A DNA stretch of 64,000 bases from Eublepharis macularius. Its lineage: Eukaryota; Chordata; Lepidosauria; Squamata; Eublepharidae. The notes below the pieces were generated by a model. That model had not been told where the DNA came from and did not search any database. It saw only the letters and a list, made by a program, of their open reading frames with translations. Location of the stretch: the NCBI RefSeq assembly GCF_028583425.1, contig NC_072801.1:14094001-14158000 (forward strand), written 5' to 3'. Position 1 is the stretch's first letter; each line of letters starts with the position of its first letter. The translations under genes and the position numbers were made by a program. Shown here piece after piece: positions 49,601 to 58,479 of the stretch.

Positions 49601-52600
49601 TGGAACATCCTTTCAGCCCACTTGGATTTCCCCCTCCCTCTTTTGTCCCCTCTTCCTGAGGTGTCACTTATCGCAGTCTGATTACCAAAGTGGCCCATCC
49701 AAGCCATTCAGTAGCCCATTAGACCCTTTGTTTTAATCTGTGAGAACCACCAAGTACAGCACCAGCCCCAGGGTACGTTTTGGGGTATTTAAGCTGGTCT
49801 CCCAGACCACTCGGTGCCTCGGCCATTCCCTATCCAGACCTCCTTGCTGTCCGTCTGTGGTTCCAGTGCTGGCATTGGGCCACCCTCGCTGCTGTGTCTC
49901 TGCTTCGCTCCAGGATAAGTGAGTATTTCCCCTATCATCGTTGGGAACCAGCTAATGCGAACGTCTCTGTATTTCCTACTCTGTATTTCTTAGGTCTTGT
50001 ATGTTCTCTTGTATGCTTGTGCAAGTTTAGGCTTACGCCACACTAAATACACGTGTTTGGAACCTATTTGTAGTCTGCCTCTTTTTCACTAGAGTGTCTG
50101 GGATCGGGACCTCCGTAGACATAGGTTAAGATCCGCGCTAATTTTAAAGTTACAGACTGCTATAGCTAATTCCCCATTATAATAAAGAGCAGTTCTGGTA
50201 ACAAGATCTATGAAGACTGCATTACAGTAGTCCAGTCTCGATGTTACTGTGACATTCCAGATGGCCAAATCAGCTGTGTCAAGGTAGGGGGCCATCTTCC
50301 AGGCTAGTCTTGTGAGAAGGCCTTTTCTGCAGCTGCATTCACTTGCTTCTCTAGCAGCAGTACTGGGTCTAGTATAACCCCTAGGCTCTGAACAGAGTCA
50401 GCTGAACCTCATCAAAGGTCAGAAGCACAGTGTCCTTCAAGATCTCTGCTTTACTAGCCAGCATCACTTTTGTCTTGTCTGGGTTCAATTTCAATTTGTT
50501 TGCTTTCTGCCAGTTGACAAGCAGCAACTCAGTACCTCTACTGCGTCACCAGAGGATTTGGATCACGAGATCATAGAATCATAAGAGTTGGAAGGGGCCT
50601 CTAGGGTCATCTCGTCCAACCCCCTGCACAGTGCAGGGAAGTCACAACTATCTCCCCCCACATAAACCTAGTGACTTTTGCTTCGTGCCCAGATATAGAT
50701 GTCATCTGCATATTGATGGCATCCAATTCCATAGCTACAAATGAGCTCCCTAAAAGTTTTACATAGAGGCTGAATAACATGGGGGATAAAATGGCACCTT
50801 GCGGAACCCCACAAGATAATTCCCACACTGAGGATAGCTGGTCTCCAATAGCAACCCTTTGAATCTGTCCCACTCTGTGGGAATATTTTGGGTTGGGGAA
50901 ATGATGCAAGGTCACCCCTTCCTCCCATGCCATGGTTCTGATCCGAATCAGGGCTCTACATGCCAGCTAGTTAAAAAGGCAAGAAAGAGGTGGGAACTCC
51001 ATACGCAGAGCTCCGTACCTGGATTCCCCCGCTTCTTGACTACTGGGGCCCTCAGAGTGGCTTCTTTTTGAGGTCCTCCTCCACTGAATTTTGGGATCTG
51101 GAGGCTGAAATTTTAAAAAGTTCCTCCCAGTCAATGTAACCAAGATCAAGTCACAACCAGGTGGGGCCTTCCTGAGGAAGGGAGTTCCATTTTTTGGCTT
51201 CCACCACCACAAAAGACTCCTGCATTGAAGACCTCAGACAACCTAACTTCTTGGGCAAACAGAATTGAAGCAAGTGTCCAACGGAGTAGGGGCTATTGTA
51301 GAGGAGGGTCCTGCCTCTGTGATCCAACCCATTCCTTCCTCTTTTTGGCAGGCCAATGAAGGGATCCTGGCGGAACATTACCACGAGTTGCGGAGGAAGC
51401 CCTTCTACCACGAGCTGATTCAGTATATGACCTCAGGACCGGTGGTGGCTATGGTAAGCCCAGGAGCTTATAAAGCAGAATCTTGCTTTTTAAGTTGAAA
51501 AAATGCTTTGGTGAGTGATGTAACCCGTTATCACCCAACAGGATTGCTAATTACCCAGAAAAAAAATTGGCTTGGTCTCACTTCTTGATCAACAGCGTGA
51601 CAGGCTAAAATCCGGAAAGGGACGTTTTTCCTGGCTTGGAAAGGGCCCTGATGCAATGATTGCAGTTCTAGTTGCTTGTTAGAAGCCTTGCTGTAGGGGC
51701 ACGGTTTAAAAGGTGGCACTGGTACTAACCAATCTGTGCTGTGCACAGCTTTTGTGGTAAAGCCTGCTTTCCCCTGAAGAGAACAGTGCATCCCTAAACA
51801 ACAGATGAGTGGGCTTCGGCTGCTCAAATTATACATGTCTGTGTATAACCTTAGAACGTAAAAACAGCTGAGATCCATCTGCCAAGCAACCATATCACGA
51901 GCTGCGGAGATGCTGAATCACAAAAACCTCACAAATGATTTCATGCAGGGAAAAAAATCTACCGCAGGTGATAATAACAACATTCTATATATATACTGCC
52001 CTTCAGGACAACTTAATGCCCACTCAGAGTGGTTTACAAAGTATGTCATTATTATCCCAAGAACAGACACTGTGAGGTGGGTGGGACTGAGGGAGCTCCT
52101 AGAAGCTGTGACTGGCCCAAGGTCACCCAGCTGGCTTCAAGCGGAGGAGTGGGGAATCAAACCCGGCTCTCCAGATTAGAGTCCTGCTCTAATCCAGTGT
52201 GGTATCAAAACACTTGTTTTTTAAAAGCTGGCATTGGATGAGTTCAGAACTTCCAGTGTAGGATTTCACAAACAAGAAATATGTTGGAGTCAACAAACAA
52301 GGACATTTATCAGAGAGAGTGAGTCAAAAGTGATGGACATAGCTCGCCTGACTGGGGGTTGATCACTGTTAAAGGCACACAAGAACCTAGCCATAGCGCA
52401 TATCTTGGCCCAGTCATTGTCCCTCCACCTACCCTACCTCACAGGGCTGTTGTGAGGCTAAAGAGAACCCCATATGCCACGCTGAGGTCAACCATTGAGC
52501 TCCCATGGCAGAGTGTGGATTTGAACTTAGGTTTCCTAGATCATACACTCTAGCCCCCAAGGAGTACAGAAAACACAGTTATTTACTATATAGTGTTTAG

Positions 52601-54773
52601 CTCTTCCCTTCATTGAGGAAGTTCAGGATAGCTTATATGGTTCTCCCCTCTTCCGTTTTATTTTTACAACAACCATGTGAGGTAGGTTAGGTTGAGAGAG
52701 AGAAAGTGTGTGTGATTGGCCCACTGAGCTTCATGAGGAGTGAGTTGAACCCAAGTCTCCCATTTCACTTTGGGATCCCATTGTGGAGCCCTGGGTGTGT
52801 TGAATTTGTGACACTCCGGGTCTCTTTCAGGTCTGGGAAGGTTACAACGTTGTTAAGACATCGCGAACCATGGTGGGAGAGACAAATCCTGCAGAAGCGA
52901 AGCCTGGCACCGTCCGGGGAGATTTCAGCATCCACGTCAGCAGGTATGTGCGGGCCCAGCCTCAATTTGATAGAGGTCGCTAGGCTCTGACCTTGATGGG
53001 AGTCTCTGACCTGTGAACTTTCATGATGGGAGAGGTGGTACAAGTATCAGTTGTCCTGGTGAAGTCCCATTGCCTGACAGACAAGGCCAGATTTACCATT
53101 TGGTTAAGCATGCCGTAGAATACGGACCCTGGTCACGCTGCAAATTCTGACACAAGGCAGATCAAGATGGGTAGCCCTGTTAGTCTGTCTGTAGCAGTAG
53201 AAAAGTGCAAGAGTCCAGTAGCACCTAGACTCACAAAATTTGTGGCAGGGTATGAAGGACTGGAAGGTATCTGAAGAAGGTAGCTGAAGAAGTGAGCTGT
53301 GGCTCATGAAAGCACCTACCCTACCAAAAATTTTGTTAAGTCTTATAGATGCTACTGGACTCTTGCTCTTTTCTATGGACACAAGGCAGGTTGCCTTGGT
53401 ATGGAAATTGGGCATTTTTGGATACTGTCTGGACAGAACATCTAGTTTGCTGCTGTGCCTTTAATAAAGATGCAGAAATCAGCAGATAATGGTTTTATGG
53501 TGTGGCATTAAACAAGCTGCAGACCAAACTTTAGTTTACACCAAGGCTCCGGGCAGAGGCGGTCTTACTGATTATGGGCCCAGGACTAAAATCCAGGATG
53601 GGGCCTCAGAATCACTGCCCCCCCAACCCATGGCCAAGCAAGGATTGGCCTTTGCCCTGTGCAAAGTGGGTGGGAGCCACTGCTGCCGCTGGAAGCCAGC
53701 TGCCCAACCCCTAGGTGGGGCAGTCTCCCAGGCATTGGGCCCTGGTCAGGTGCCCCTGTGGCCCACTGGCTAAACCCACCTCTGGTTCCAGGGCCTTCAG
53801 AGACTGGTAGCCCTGCTTTAATTCCTAAGTCAAAAATAAGAAGCGATAATTTTTAGAGGAATGGTTGAATTAGAAACATCTTGAAATTCAAATCCAGTAA
53901 TCAAATCTTTTTTGCTTTTCCAATCTGTTGTAACACAGAACTAATTTTTAACATATAAACTAGTTTAAAATTCTAATTTGTTCCCTCAGATTGTGGTGAA
54001 CCCCATTACTAAGTCTGTGGGGCCTCCCAGAAGATCTCTCAGCTGACTAATGGGGAGCATTTACCTCAACAGAAGAGCTATTGTGAATCAGCCCCACATG
54101 AGGGACTTTAAAGACTGGCCATTTCCACACGTCCTTATAGGAACGTCACACTCATGGGACACTGGCGGCGCATCCATTTGTGAAACGGTTGCTGGCAGTT
54201 TGGTTTCCATTTTTTTGGCGCCTTTTCTGGGATCGCGGGAAAGTGCAGTCCCAGAAAAGACACCCAAAAAACAGAAACCAAACAGCCTGCAACCAATTTG
54301 CAAACGGAGACGTCTGGATTCATGAGGAAAAGCCGGCAGTGTTCCATGAGTGGGCGGCCGTCCCTATAAGGACGTGTGGAAACAACCATTCTGTTAAAGC
54401 TGCTTCGTGAATAGCCACGTTACAGATGCAAATGATTATAATAGTTGTCCCTCCTTCCCAAAGAATCCTGGGACATTTTTGGATGATAGGGTATGCCGGG
54501 GATCTTCAGCAAAGAATTCTCAGCCCTGTCCTGAATATGTAATCCTCAGGATATTTTGTGGCAAGCCAGATTGGTAAGAGCTTTAAGTTTTGCAGTGAGC
54601 CGTAATGATCCCAGGGCCTTCACAGCACAGTTTCCCCCCCTCTCGGAAACAGAAACGTCGTCCACGCCAGTGATTCAGTGGAGACGGCCCAGCGGGAGAT
54701 CAGCCTGTGGTTCCGCAGCAACGAGCTGGTCGACTGGGACTGTTGCGATCACAAAATCATGTACGAACTCTGA
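37551..54773 (+). CDS. NME4: Mitochondrial nucleoside diphosphate kinase, 5 exons
   Basis: NME4 transfers the gamma-phosphate from ATP to nucleoside diphosphates through a phospho-histidine and sits at the mitochondrial inner membrane. Coding exons: 37551-37647, 47615-47745, 51352-51453, 52831-52943, 54653-54773; all joins keep frame and total 187 codons, the human length. Exon 1 encodes an Arg-rich, acid-free presequence ([20 protein letters not shown]). Exon 2 has [20 protein letters not shown] (ATP-site Lys in VKPDGVQR). Exon 5 opens with [16 protein letters not shown], holding the catalytic His. The Ala after that His (Gly in NME1/2) is the NME4 form. The C-terminus, HKIMYEL, differs from the human tail. 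Intron 1 is about 10 kb and filled with repeats. Confidence 0.96.
37668..37892. mobile_element. hAT-type MITE, family B, copy 1
   Basis: Starts GGTTGCCAGCCTCCAGGTAG and ends GGAGCTGGCAACCCC, matching the copy with a clean duplication at 58,480. Its edges are worn and no duplication is seen. It begins only about 20 bases after the NME4 exon 1 splice donor. Confidence 0.65.
38010..38232 (-). repeat. tRNA-derived SINE
   Basis: On the - strand the head reads GCCAGTGTGGTGTAGTGGTT (box A) and CTGGGTTCGAACCCC (box B). The body, with CCTACCTCACAGGGTTGTTG, ends in a TATAAATGAAGTCAAA-like tail. This is the best-preserved copy of its family in the window. Confidence 0.8.
38940..39036 (+). mobile_element. 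Penelope-type tail with hammerhead-like core
   Basis: Nearly identical to the right arm of the fold-back at 7,434. It has CTGACGA 38951-38957, a GAGAA/TTCTC stem, GAAA 38974-38977, GC-TTAT-GC, and TA 38986-38987, then GGTGCTACTGGACTC. The preceding 200 bases show no other part of the element. Confidence 0.65.
39948..40144 (-). repeat. tRNA-derived SINE
   Basis: Box B-like GGGATTCGAACCTGGG and the CAATCCTGTGAGGTAGGTTA body word place it in the same family as 38,010-38,232. The head is worn. Confidence 0.7.
40660..40815 (+). mobile_element. Penelope-type tail, variant family
   Basis: CTAATGAAAGGAGCTTTGCC, then TCGAAAGCTCGTCG, then ATCTTTAAGGTGCTATTGG follow the same plan as the other Penelope tails, with a changed core (CTAATGA in place of CTGANGA). 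Confidence 0.5.
40816..40960 (+). repeat. tRNA-derived SINE, short copy
   Basis: The head ACTAGTGGTTAGCATGTTGG, box-B-like CAGGTTCAAATCCTCC, and body CCTAGCCTACCTCACC show a plus-strand member of the family at 38,010. It directly abuts the Penelope tail. Confidence 0.6.
41155..42645 (-). mobile_element. Bov-B (RTE-type) LINE remnant
   Basis: On the - strand, in order: [20 protein letters not shown] with [14 protein letters not shown] (region before the RT, 42,614-42,417), [12 protein letters not shown] (RT core, near 42,150), [17 protein letters not shown] (catalytic YADD, near 41,940), then [20 protein letters not shown] and [12 protein letters not shown] (C-terminal region, 41,530-41,370), then a 3' end containing CTGTCAAGTTGCTGCTGAC in complement. 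Several frameshifts and an internal deletion are present and a Penelope tail is inserted at about 42,186. Bov-B is native to squamates and was transferred to ruminants. Confidence 0.85.
42186..42325 (-). mobile_element. Penelope-type tail inserted in the Bov-B LINE
   Basis: The complement reads GAAGAAGTAAGCTGTGTTTC, then AAAGCTCATACCCTAC, then TAGGTGCTACTGGACTC. It interrupts Bov-B coding sequence right after the SKAFDGV region, so it is younger than the Bov-B copy. Confidence 0.65.
42716..42855. mobile_element. Short MITE with ~28-bp inverted ends
   Basis: TTCCCTCAAGTTTTGATGGG with AAATGTAGGC at the left returns as an inverted copy at 42827-42855. The inside is about 80 bases and non-coding. 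Superfamily unclear. Confidence 0.6.
43884..44140 (+). repeat. tRNA-derived SINE, second family, full length
   Basis: Box A in TTTGGTGTAGTGGTTAAGAG and box B in GGGTTTGATTCCCC. The body has CAGCTCTCTCAGAGCTCTCT, and the LINE-like tail GTAAACCGCTCTGAGTGGG is followed by TATATAAATCAAATG. A full-length squamate-type SINE in NME4 intron 1. Confidence 0.82.
44318..44525 (-). repeat. tRNA-derived SINE, family of 26,121
   Basis: The complement reads GGGGCTGTGGCCCTGTGGGG at the head, then GCAGAAGGCCCCAAGTTCAG, and ends AAGGCAGCTTTGTATGCTC. Confidence 0.65.
45669..46278 (-). pseudogene. EIF5A: EIF5A retrocopy, open but internally deleted
   Basis: An intronless copy of the translation factor eIF5A, antisense in NME4 intron 1. 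The frame 46202-45843 encodes 119 residues from [18 protein letters not shown] through [12 protein letters not shown], which holds the hypusine Lys, to YLSLLQ. It then jumps via GRGSTG to the true C-terminus [10 protein letters not shown]. About 35 net residues of the C-terminal OB-fold domain are missing in frame compared with the usual 154. A 5' UTR (GCGGCGGCGGCAG and on) is included. The insertion is bounded by a 17-bp duplication, CTGTATGTTGAATCTCT, at 45652-45668 and 46279-46295, with a worn A-tail just inside, showing LINE-driven retroposition. Probably non-functional. Confidence 0.92.
46342..46648. mobile_element. hAT-type MITE, family A, copy 3
   Basis: Ends CAGGGCTTTTTTTTC and GGAAAAAAAGCCCTG. 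Flanks TATGTATG and TATGTATT agree at 7 of 8 bases. The inside carries the same inverted AGACAGAGGGGAGTTTAGAT segment as copy 1. Lies 46 bases beyond the EIF5A retrocopy duplication. Confidence 0.82.
46649..47614 (+). other. Rest of NME4 intron 1, unnamed sequence
   Basis: A-rich stretch near 46,690-46,900 that resembles worn LINE tail sequence, then ordinary intron. Nothing named with confidence. Confidence 0.3.
48030..48812 (-). mobile_element. L2-type LINE, 3' part
   Basis: On the - strand [13 protein letters not shown], then [19 protein letters not shown] is the conserved C-terminal end of L2 LINE ORF2. The tail ends in (AAC)n, seen on + as GTT repeats near 48,033. It joins the part at 50,126-50,935 once the insertion between them is set aside. 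Confidence 0.75.
48813..50125. mobile_element. LTR-like insertion (solo LTR candidate)
   Basis: About 1.3 kb of sequence unrelated to L2 splits the L2 LINE. It has no coding capacity, a GGGTATTTAAGC promoter-like stretch near 49,786, and TACACGTGT words near both ends (48,950 and 50,047). That profile suits a solo LTR of an old endogenous retrovirus or Gypsy-type element. Edges are approximate and I could not fix a target duplication, so the family is open. Confidence 0.4.
50126..50935 (-). mobile_element. L2-type LINE, RT part, with CR1 tail inserted
   Basis: On the - strand [20 protein letters not shown] then the YADDIYIW catalytic box (near 50,710) and [11 protein letters not shown] are L2-type reverse-transcriptase words. 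The region 50,570-50,692 is a CR1-like tail (ATCATAGAATCATAAGAG and on) lying inside it. Confidence 0.75.
50570..50692 (+). repeat. CR1-like tail inside the L2 LINE
   Basis: GAATCATAAGAGTTGGAAGG, then GGTCATCTCGTCCAACCCCC match the CR1 tail copies at 31,485 and 56,803. It interrupts the L2 frame between its YADD box and the following region. Confidence 0.65.
51970..52206 (-). repeat. tRNA-derived SINE, family of 43,884
   Basis: The complement has GATTAGAGCAGGACTCTAAT and box-B-like GGGTTTGATTCCCC. The tail TAAACCACTCTGAGTGGGC runs into TATATATAGAATG. The first bases of the head are worn. Confidence 0.75.
52589..52770 (-). repeat. tRNA-type SINE fragment
   Basis: AACAACCATGTGAGGTAGGT then GAACCCAAGTCTCCC match the body and box-B side of the 38,010 family. 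It lies just before NME4 exon 4. Confidence 0.5.
53160..53390. mobile_element. Penelope-type fold-back, imperfect arms
   Basis: AAGAGTCCAGTAGCACCTAG on the left returns inverted as ATGCTACTGGACTCTTGC on the right. The inside has CTGAAGAAGTGAGCTGTGG, then CTCATGAAAGC, a decayed hammerhead-like core. Same plan as 7,296 but with many differences, so older. Confidence 0.65.
54116..54393. mobile_element. Palindromic MITE between NME4 exons 4 and 5
   Basis: TTTCCACACGTCCTTATAGG on the left matches CCTATAAGGACGTGTGGAAA on the right. Pairing continues inward through CTCATGGGACACTGGCGG and GGTTTCC segments, so most of the 278 bases fold on themselves. Flanks TTAAAGAC and TTAAAGCT agree at 6 of 8 bases, hinting at a hAT-length duplication. 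Confidence 0.6.
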
Positions 54774-55060
54774 AGGCCTTGCTGTTCTCAGACCCTGGCA
54801 CGGGATCTGCTACCTCGACTGGTGTGCGACACTTCCCAAGAGAAGGGGGAACGGTGTTGCACTTCAACCACTGTGCCTCTGCTCAGGAGAGCAGATACCT
54901 TCCTCAGAACCACTTCTGCGAGCTGCTGAGTGCATCGGATTAAGCCCAGTGCCGTTTTTTTGAAAAAAAATTTTTTTTTACATGTGTTGTGAGAAAACCT
55001 CAGAATACCATTCTTAAAAGAATTAACATTAAAAAAACACACATGCAATGATTTGTACAA
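54774..55060 (+). other. NME4: NME4 3' UTR, end uncertain
   Basis: ATTAAA at 55028-55033 is a possible polyadenylation signal; no AATAAA is seen nearby. The end is a guess. Confidence 0.35.
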
Positions 55061-55185
55061 ATGTGATTGTTTTCTGTGTCTGGTGGTTGTGAGGAGGGAT
55101 GTGCCTAGTAAAACACACACACAATGATTTGTACAAATGTGATTCTGCTTTGTGTGTCTGATGGTTGTGAAGAGCGACGACGACC

Positions 55186-55500
55186 TTCAGTCAGTCACAG
55201 CTCTCTCAGAGCTCTCTCAGCCCCACCCACCTTACAGGTGATTGTTTTTTTTTTTTTGAAAAATTTTTATTGGGTTAGAATCCATTATTTCCACATTTAC
55301 ATTCAATTTTCCCCAATTTTTTCATCTCTAACCCCCTCCCTTTCCCCCCCCTTTTTGTTGACTTCCAACAGCTTTCCAACCCTTTGTCCCCTTTCCCTTA
55401 CCTTACAGGTGATTGTTGTGGGGGTAATAATAATGAACTTTGTAAACCGCTCTGAATGGGCATTGTTGTCCTGAAGGGTGGTATTTAGAAATCAAATGTT
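55186..55500 (+). repeat. tRNA-derived SINE (family of 43,884) split by an L1-type tail
   Basis: CAGTCACAGCTCTCTCAGAG up to 55246, and GTAAACCGCTCTGAATGGGC after 55417, are the two halves of one SINE body whose head is missing. Between them is a 153-base insertion. Confidence 0.78.
55247..55399 (-). mobile_element. L1-type 3' end inserted in the SINE
   Basis: An 18-bp duplication, ACCTTACAGGTGATTGTT, at 55229-55246 and 55400-55417 bounds the insert. It starts with a T-run on + (a poly-A tail on -) and GAAAAATTTTTATTGGG, like the L1 tail at 63,918. A clear target-primed reverse-transcription product. Confidence 0.8.
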
Positions 55501-55807
55501 GTTGTTATGTGTCTGCTCAGAACAGAACCTGCCTCTTTTGGACGCAAAGAAAACACGTTAGCATCACTGAATCTTTCCTGCTTATAGTTGTTATAGCAGC
55601 TGGAAGCAGGTTTGCAACATGGGTGACATCAGCTTCTCGATGTCCTGAAAACTTTTATTCTTCACTTCCCTCCTCGTTATTACAGAGAAATTGTGATGCC
55701 ACGGAAAGGTGGACGGGCAGAATTTCCCCTCCATGTCCCCAGACAAATGCCAGTATAGCTTCCTATCCTTTTCTCAAGTCAACTGTTCCCTGCCCCTTTT
55801 ATTTTGT

Positions 55808-55992
55808 TTTTAGTTCCTGCTTTTCTCCCCCAAGGGGACGCAAAGCAGCTTACAACATCATTCTCCGCACTTCCACTTTATCCTCACAACAACAACCCTG
55901 TGAGGTAGGTAAGACCGACGGAGTGTGACAGGGATTCGATCCTGGGTCTCCCAACTCCTAGCCTGACACTCTGACCACTATACCACACTGGA
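55808..55992 (-). repeat. tRNA-derived SINE
   Basis: The complement reads CCAGTGTGGTATAGTGGTCA (box A), GGATCGAATCCC (box B), then CCTACCTCACAGGGTTGTTG. Same family as 38,010. Confidence 0.78.
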
Positions 55993-56155
55993 TCTCCATC
56001 CGCTGGCCCTAATGCCACAGCCCCCCTGTTCTCCAGTATCTCTTTGACTCCCGATTGCCTGGTCTCAGAAATAAAGAGAGTGCTTTGCATGAAGAAGGTC
56101 CCATGTTCAGGCACTGGTATCTCCAGTTAGAAGACAGTCAAATGATTGGGAGAAG

Positions 56156-56215
56156 CCAGGGTGTATAGTGGTTAGAGTGTCAGGCTAGGAGATGGGAGAC
56201 CCAGTGGCCTTGCAA
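56156..56215 (+). repeat. tRNA-derived SINE head fragment
   Basis: GGGTGTATAGTGGTTAGAGT, then CAGGCTAGGAGATGGGAGAC match the head of the 38,010 family. The body is missing. Confidence 0.5.
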
Positions 56216-56802
56216 AACTATAAGAAGCATGACCGGTGGGGTGGTTAGGTAGGACTGGCTCAATAGAGAAACGGCGTCTGCTCAAATGCTTTGTGATGCT
56301 GGAGCTAGGAAGCTGAATAGGCCAGAACAACAGCTCATATGAATGTAAGAGTAATCCTGGAGCAACTCAGCCGTGGTCCAGCTAATCCAACATCCTGCTT
56401 CCAATATCAGTCCCTCCAATGCCACACGGAAGCCAAAAAGCCGGGGAGACAAAGAGCCCCCCAACCTTGCCTGTTCCCCAGCATGTGACAACCACAGGAA
56501 CTCCGACTCTGAACTAGGCTTGGCAGGCCTGAAGAAAAATGCCCTGTCCTTTTATAGAGAGGTTTCATGTGTGGAAATGGGCAGCCAAAGCGTTCTGTGG
56601 CACGGAGGTAAATAACCACCTGGCAAATAACATCCCATTACACCTCTATTAAATGGACAGGTCATTTTTCCAGCCACGTTGGCAATCTGGCTCTGAACGG
56701 AGAGGCCCCAATGCTGCCAACAAAGCTCACTGCCAGTGAGAGGCCTCTCCTCCATAAATCAATCCAACCTGCTCTTAAATCCATCTATACCAGGAATCAT
56801 CT

Positions 56803-57130
56803 ATAGAATCATAGGGTTGGAAGGGACCTCCAGGGTCATCTAGTCCAACCCCGTGCACAATGCAGGAAAGTCACAACTACCTCCTCCCCCCCACACCTCC
56901 AGTGCCCCCTGCTCCATGCCCAGAAGATGGCAAAACACCGTCAGACTCCCCAACCAAACTGGACGGGGGGGGGGAATAGCTTCCTGACCCCAAAGTGGTG
57001 ATCGGCATTATCCTGGGTGTGTAAGAAGGGGCTACGGGAACTAAGCACTGATGTAACCCATCCTGCTCTCCCTCTCATGATCTGCCTAGGTTCACAGAAT
57101 CAGCACTGCTGTCAGATGGCCATCTTGTGG
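56803..57130 (+). repeat. CR1-like LINE tail
   Basis: ATAGAATCATAGGGTTGGAA, then TCATCTAGTCCAACCCCGTG, then CCATGCCCAGAAGATGGC; long match to 31,485-31,800. Confidence 0.7.
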
Positions 57131-57499
57131 CAATGAGTTTCCTAGGTCAACAACACTGTGCATCACCTTAGAATCTTCTCTGTGTATCCTTCCTCCCCCC
57201 TCACTGCCACATTTGGCCACCCTCAGAACCTGGCCTTTTTTCTTTTATAGTGCCAGCTCTCTGGGAGAAGAAGCCCATGAGGAGGAGGAGGATGACGGCT
57301 CTTGCTGCTTGGTGATGTTGATAGTTTAAAGTAAAAGATAGTATTGGAAAAACATCAAAGCAAATGGGCCCGGCTCAGATATGAAATCCAGAGATCATTG
57401 GCCTCTCTTAGTTATTTCTCTTGTACCTCCTTCCTCCAAGGAGACTAGAGCAGTGTATTTTATCCCCATAGCATCTCTGTGAAGTAGGTGACTGAGAGA
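57131..57499. other. Intergenic stretch with a SINE scrap
   Basis: GCTGTCAGATGGCCATC-type CR1 continuation, then ordinary sequence; a worn SINE body near 57,415-57,500 (CTCCAAGGAGACTAG and CTGTGAAGTAGGTGA). No gene seen. Confidence 0.35.
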
Positions 57500-57725
57500 T
57501 GGTTTCAGGTGGGCAGCTGTGTTGTTCTGCAATAGAACAGCAAGTCCAGTAGCACCTTAAAGACTAGCAAGATGGCCAGGGCATAAGCTTTTGAGAGTCA
57601 AGCTGCCTTCATCATGGGGGCAAGTAGCTGAAGAAGGGAGCTTTGACTCTCGAAAGCTTATGCCCTGGCAGTCTTGTTGGCCTTTAAGGTGCTACTGGAC
57701 TCAAAAATCTTGCTCTATGCTGAGA
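57500..57725. mobile_element. Penelope-type fold-back
   Basis: AAGTCCAGTAGCACCTTAAAG on the left and CTTTAAGGTGCTACTGGACT on the right are inverted arms. CTGAAGA is at 57629-57635, then an AGGGAG/CTCTC stem and GAAA 57653-57656, then GCTTATGC followed by CC rather than the UH a hammerhead needs. Arms differ at many places. Confidence 0.65.
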
Positions 57726-57784
57726 GAGAACTACTGGTCCAAGATCACCCAGGGAGCCTCACAGCAGTGTTCCCAATCAATACG

Positions 57785-58140
57785 GATCCAGAGGAGTTAG
57801 CCGTGTTAGTCTGTAGTAGCAAAAATAGAAAAGAGTCCAGTAGCACCTTTAAGATTAACCAAATTGACTGCAGCATAAGCTTTCGAGAATCACAGCTCTC
57901 TTCTTCAGAACTGTGATTCTCGAAAGCTTATGCTCCAGTAAAGTTGGTTAGTCTTAAAGGTGCTACTGGACTCTTTTCTATTTTTGCTACTACAGACTAA
58001 CACGGCTAACTCCTCTGGATCTATATGCCCATGGAAAGCACCGCATTCAGCCGAATGGAGAGGAAATCCATCAACCTCATGAAGAAACTGGCACAAATAT
58101 AAACAGACATCATCTTCCAATCAATAGTCTAATACATCAT
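57785..58140. mobile_element. Penelope-type fold-back plus element head
   Basis: 57785-58021 is a near-palindrome whose outer arms, GAGGAGTTAGCCGTGTTAGT and its complement, extend further than those at 7,296. Directly after it, from 58,030, comes ATGGAAAGCACCGCATTC, reading MESTAFSRMERKSINLMKKL before an in-frame stop, which looks like the start of a Penelope-type reading frame. The link between tail fold-back and frame supports a single element. Confidence 0.6.
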
Positions 58141-58479
58141 TCTGCTGGCTCCTTTTTGCCCCCCCCCCCCCCCCAGAACACCACCCTAAAAAGAGTAGGC
58201 CAGCCAAGGCTTCTTCCCTCCTGTGTCATGCATGCCGTCACCACAAGAGGGCACAATGACTCCCTTTCTCTGCCACAGGGGGAGGCGAGTGGCCATAGCT
58301 TGCTCACTTGCCAGAATGAGCCAAGATGGACCCTGGGGGATCACAGCCGCTGTTCAGAGGAAGGGGCGGGCCTATGAGTGATGGCAACTCTTCTTGGTGC
58401 CCATAGCTGCAGCTGAGTCAGGAAAGCAGCTGGCACCCATTTGCACAGCATTGTGGCGGCACTAGGCCTGGGATGGAGC

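Noticed and set aside
51000-51290. Extra coding exon or LINE frame upstream of NME4 exon 3 (minus strand, with WNSLPQEG)
   Set aside because: A short LINE-like word only; the surroundings do not extend the match and no splice sites support an exon.
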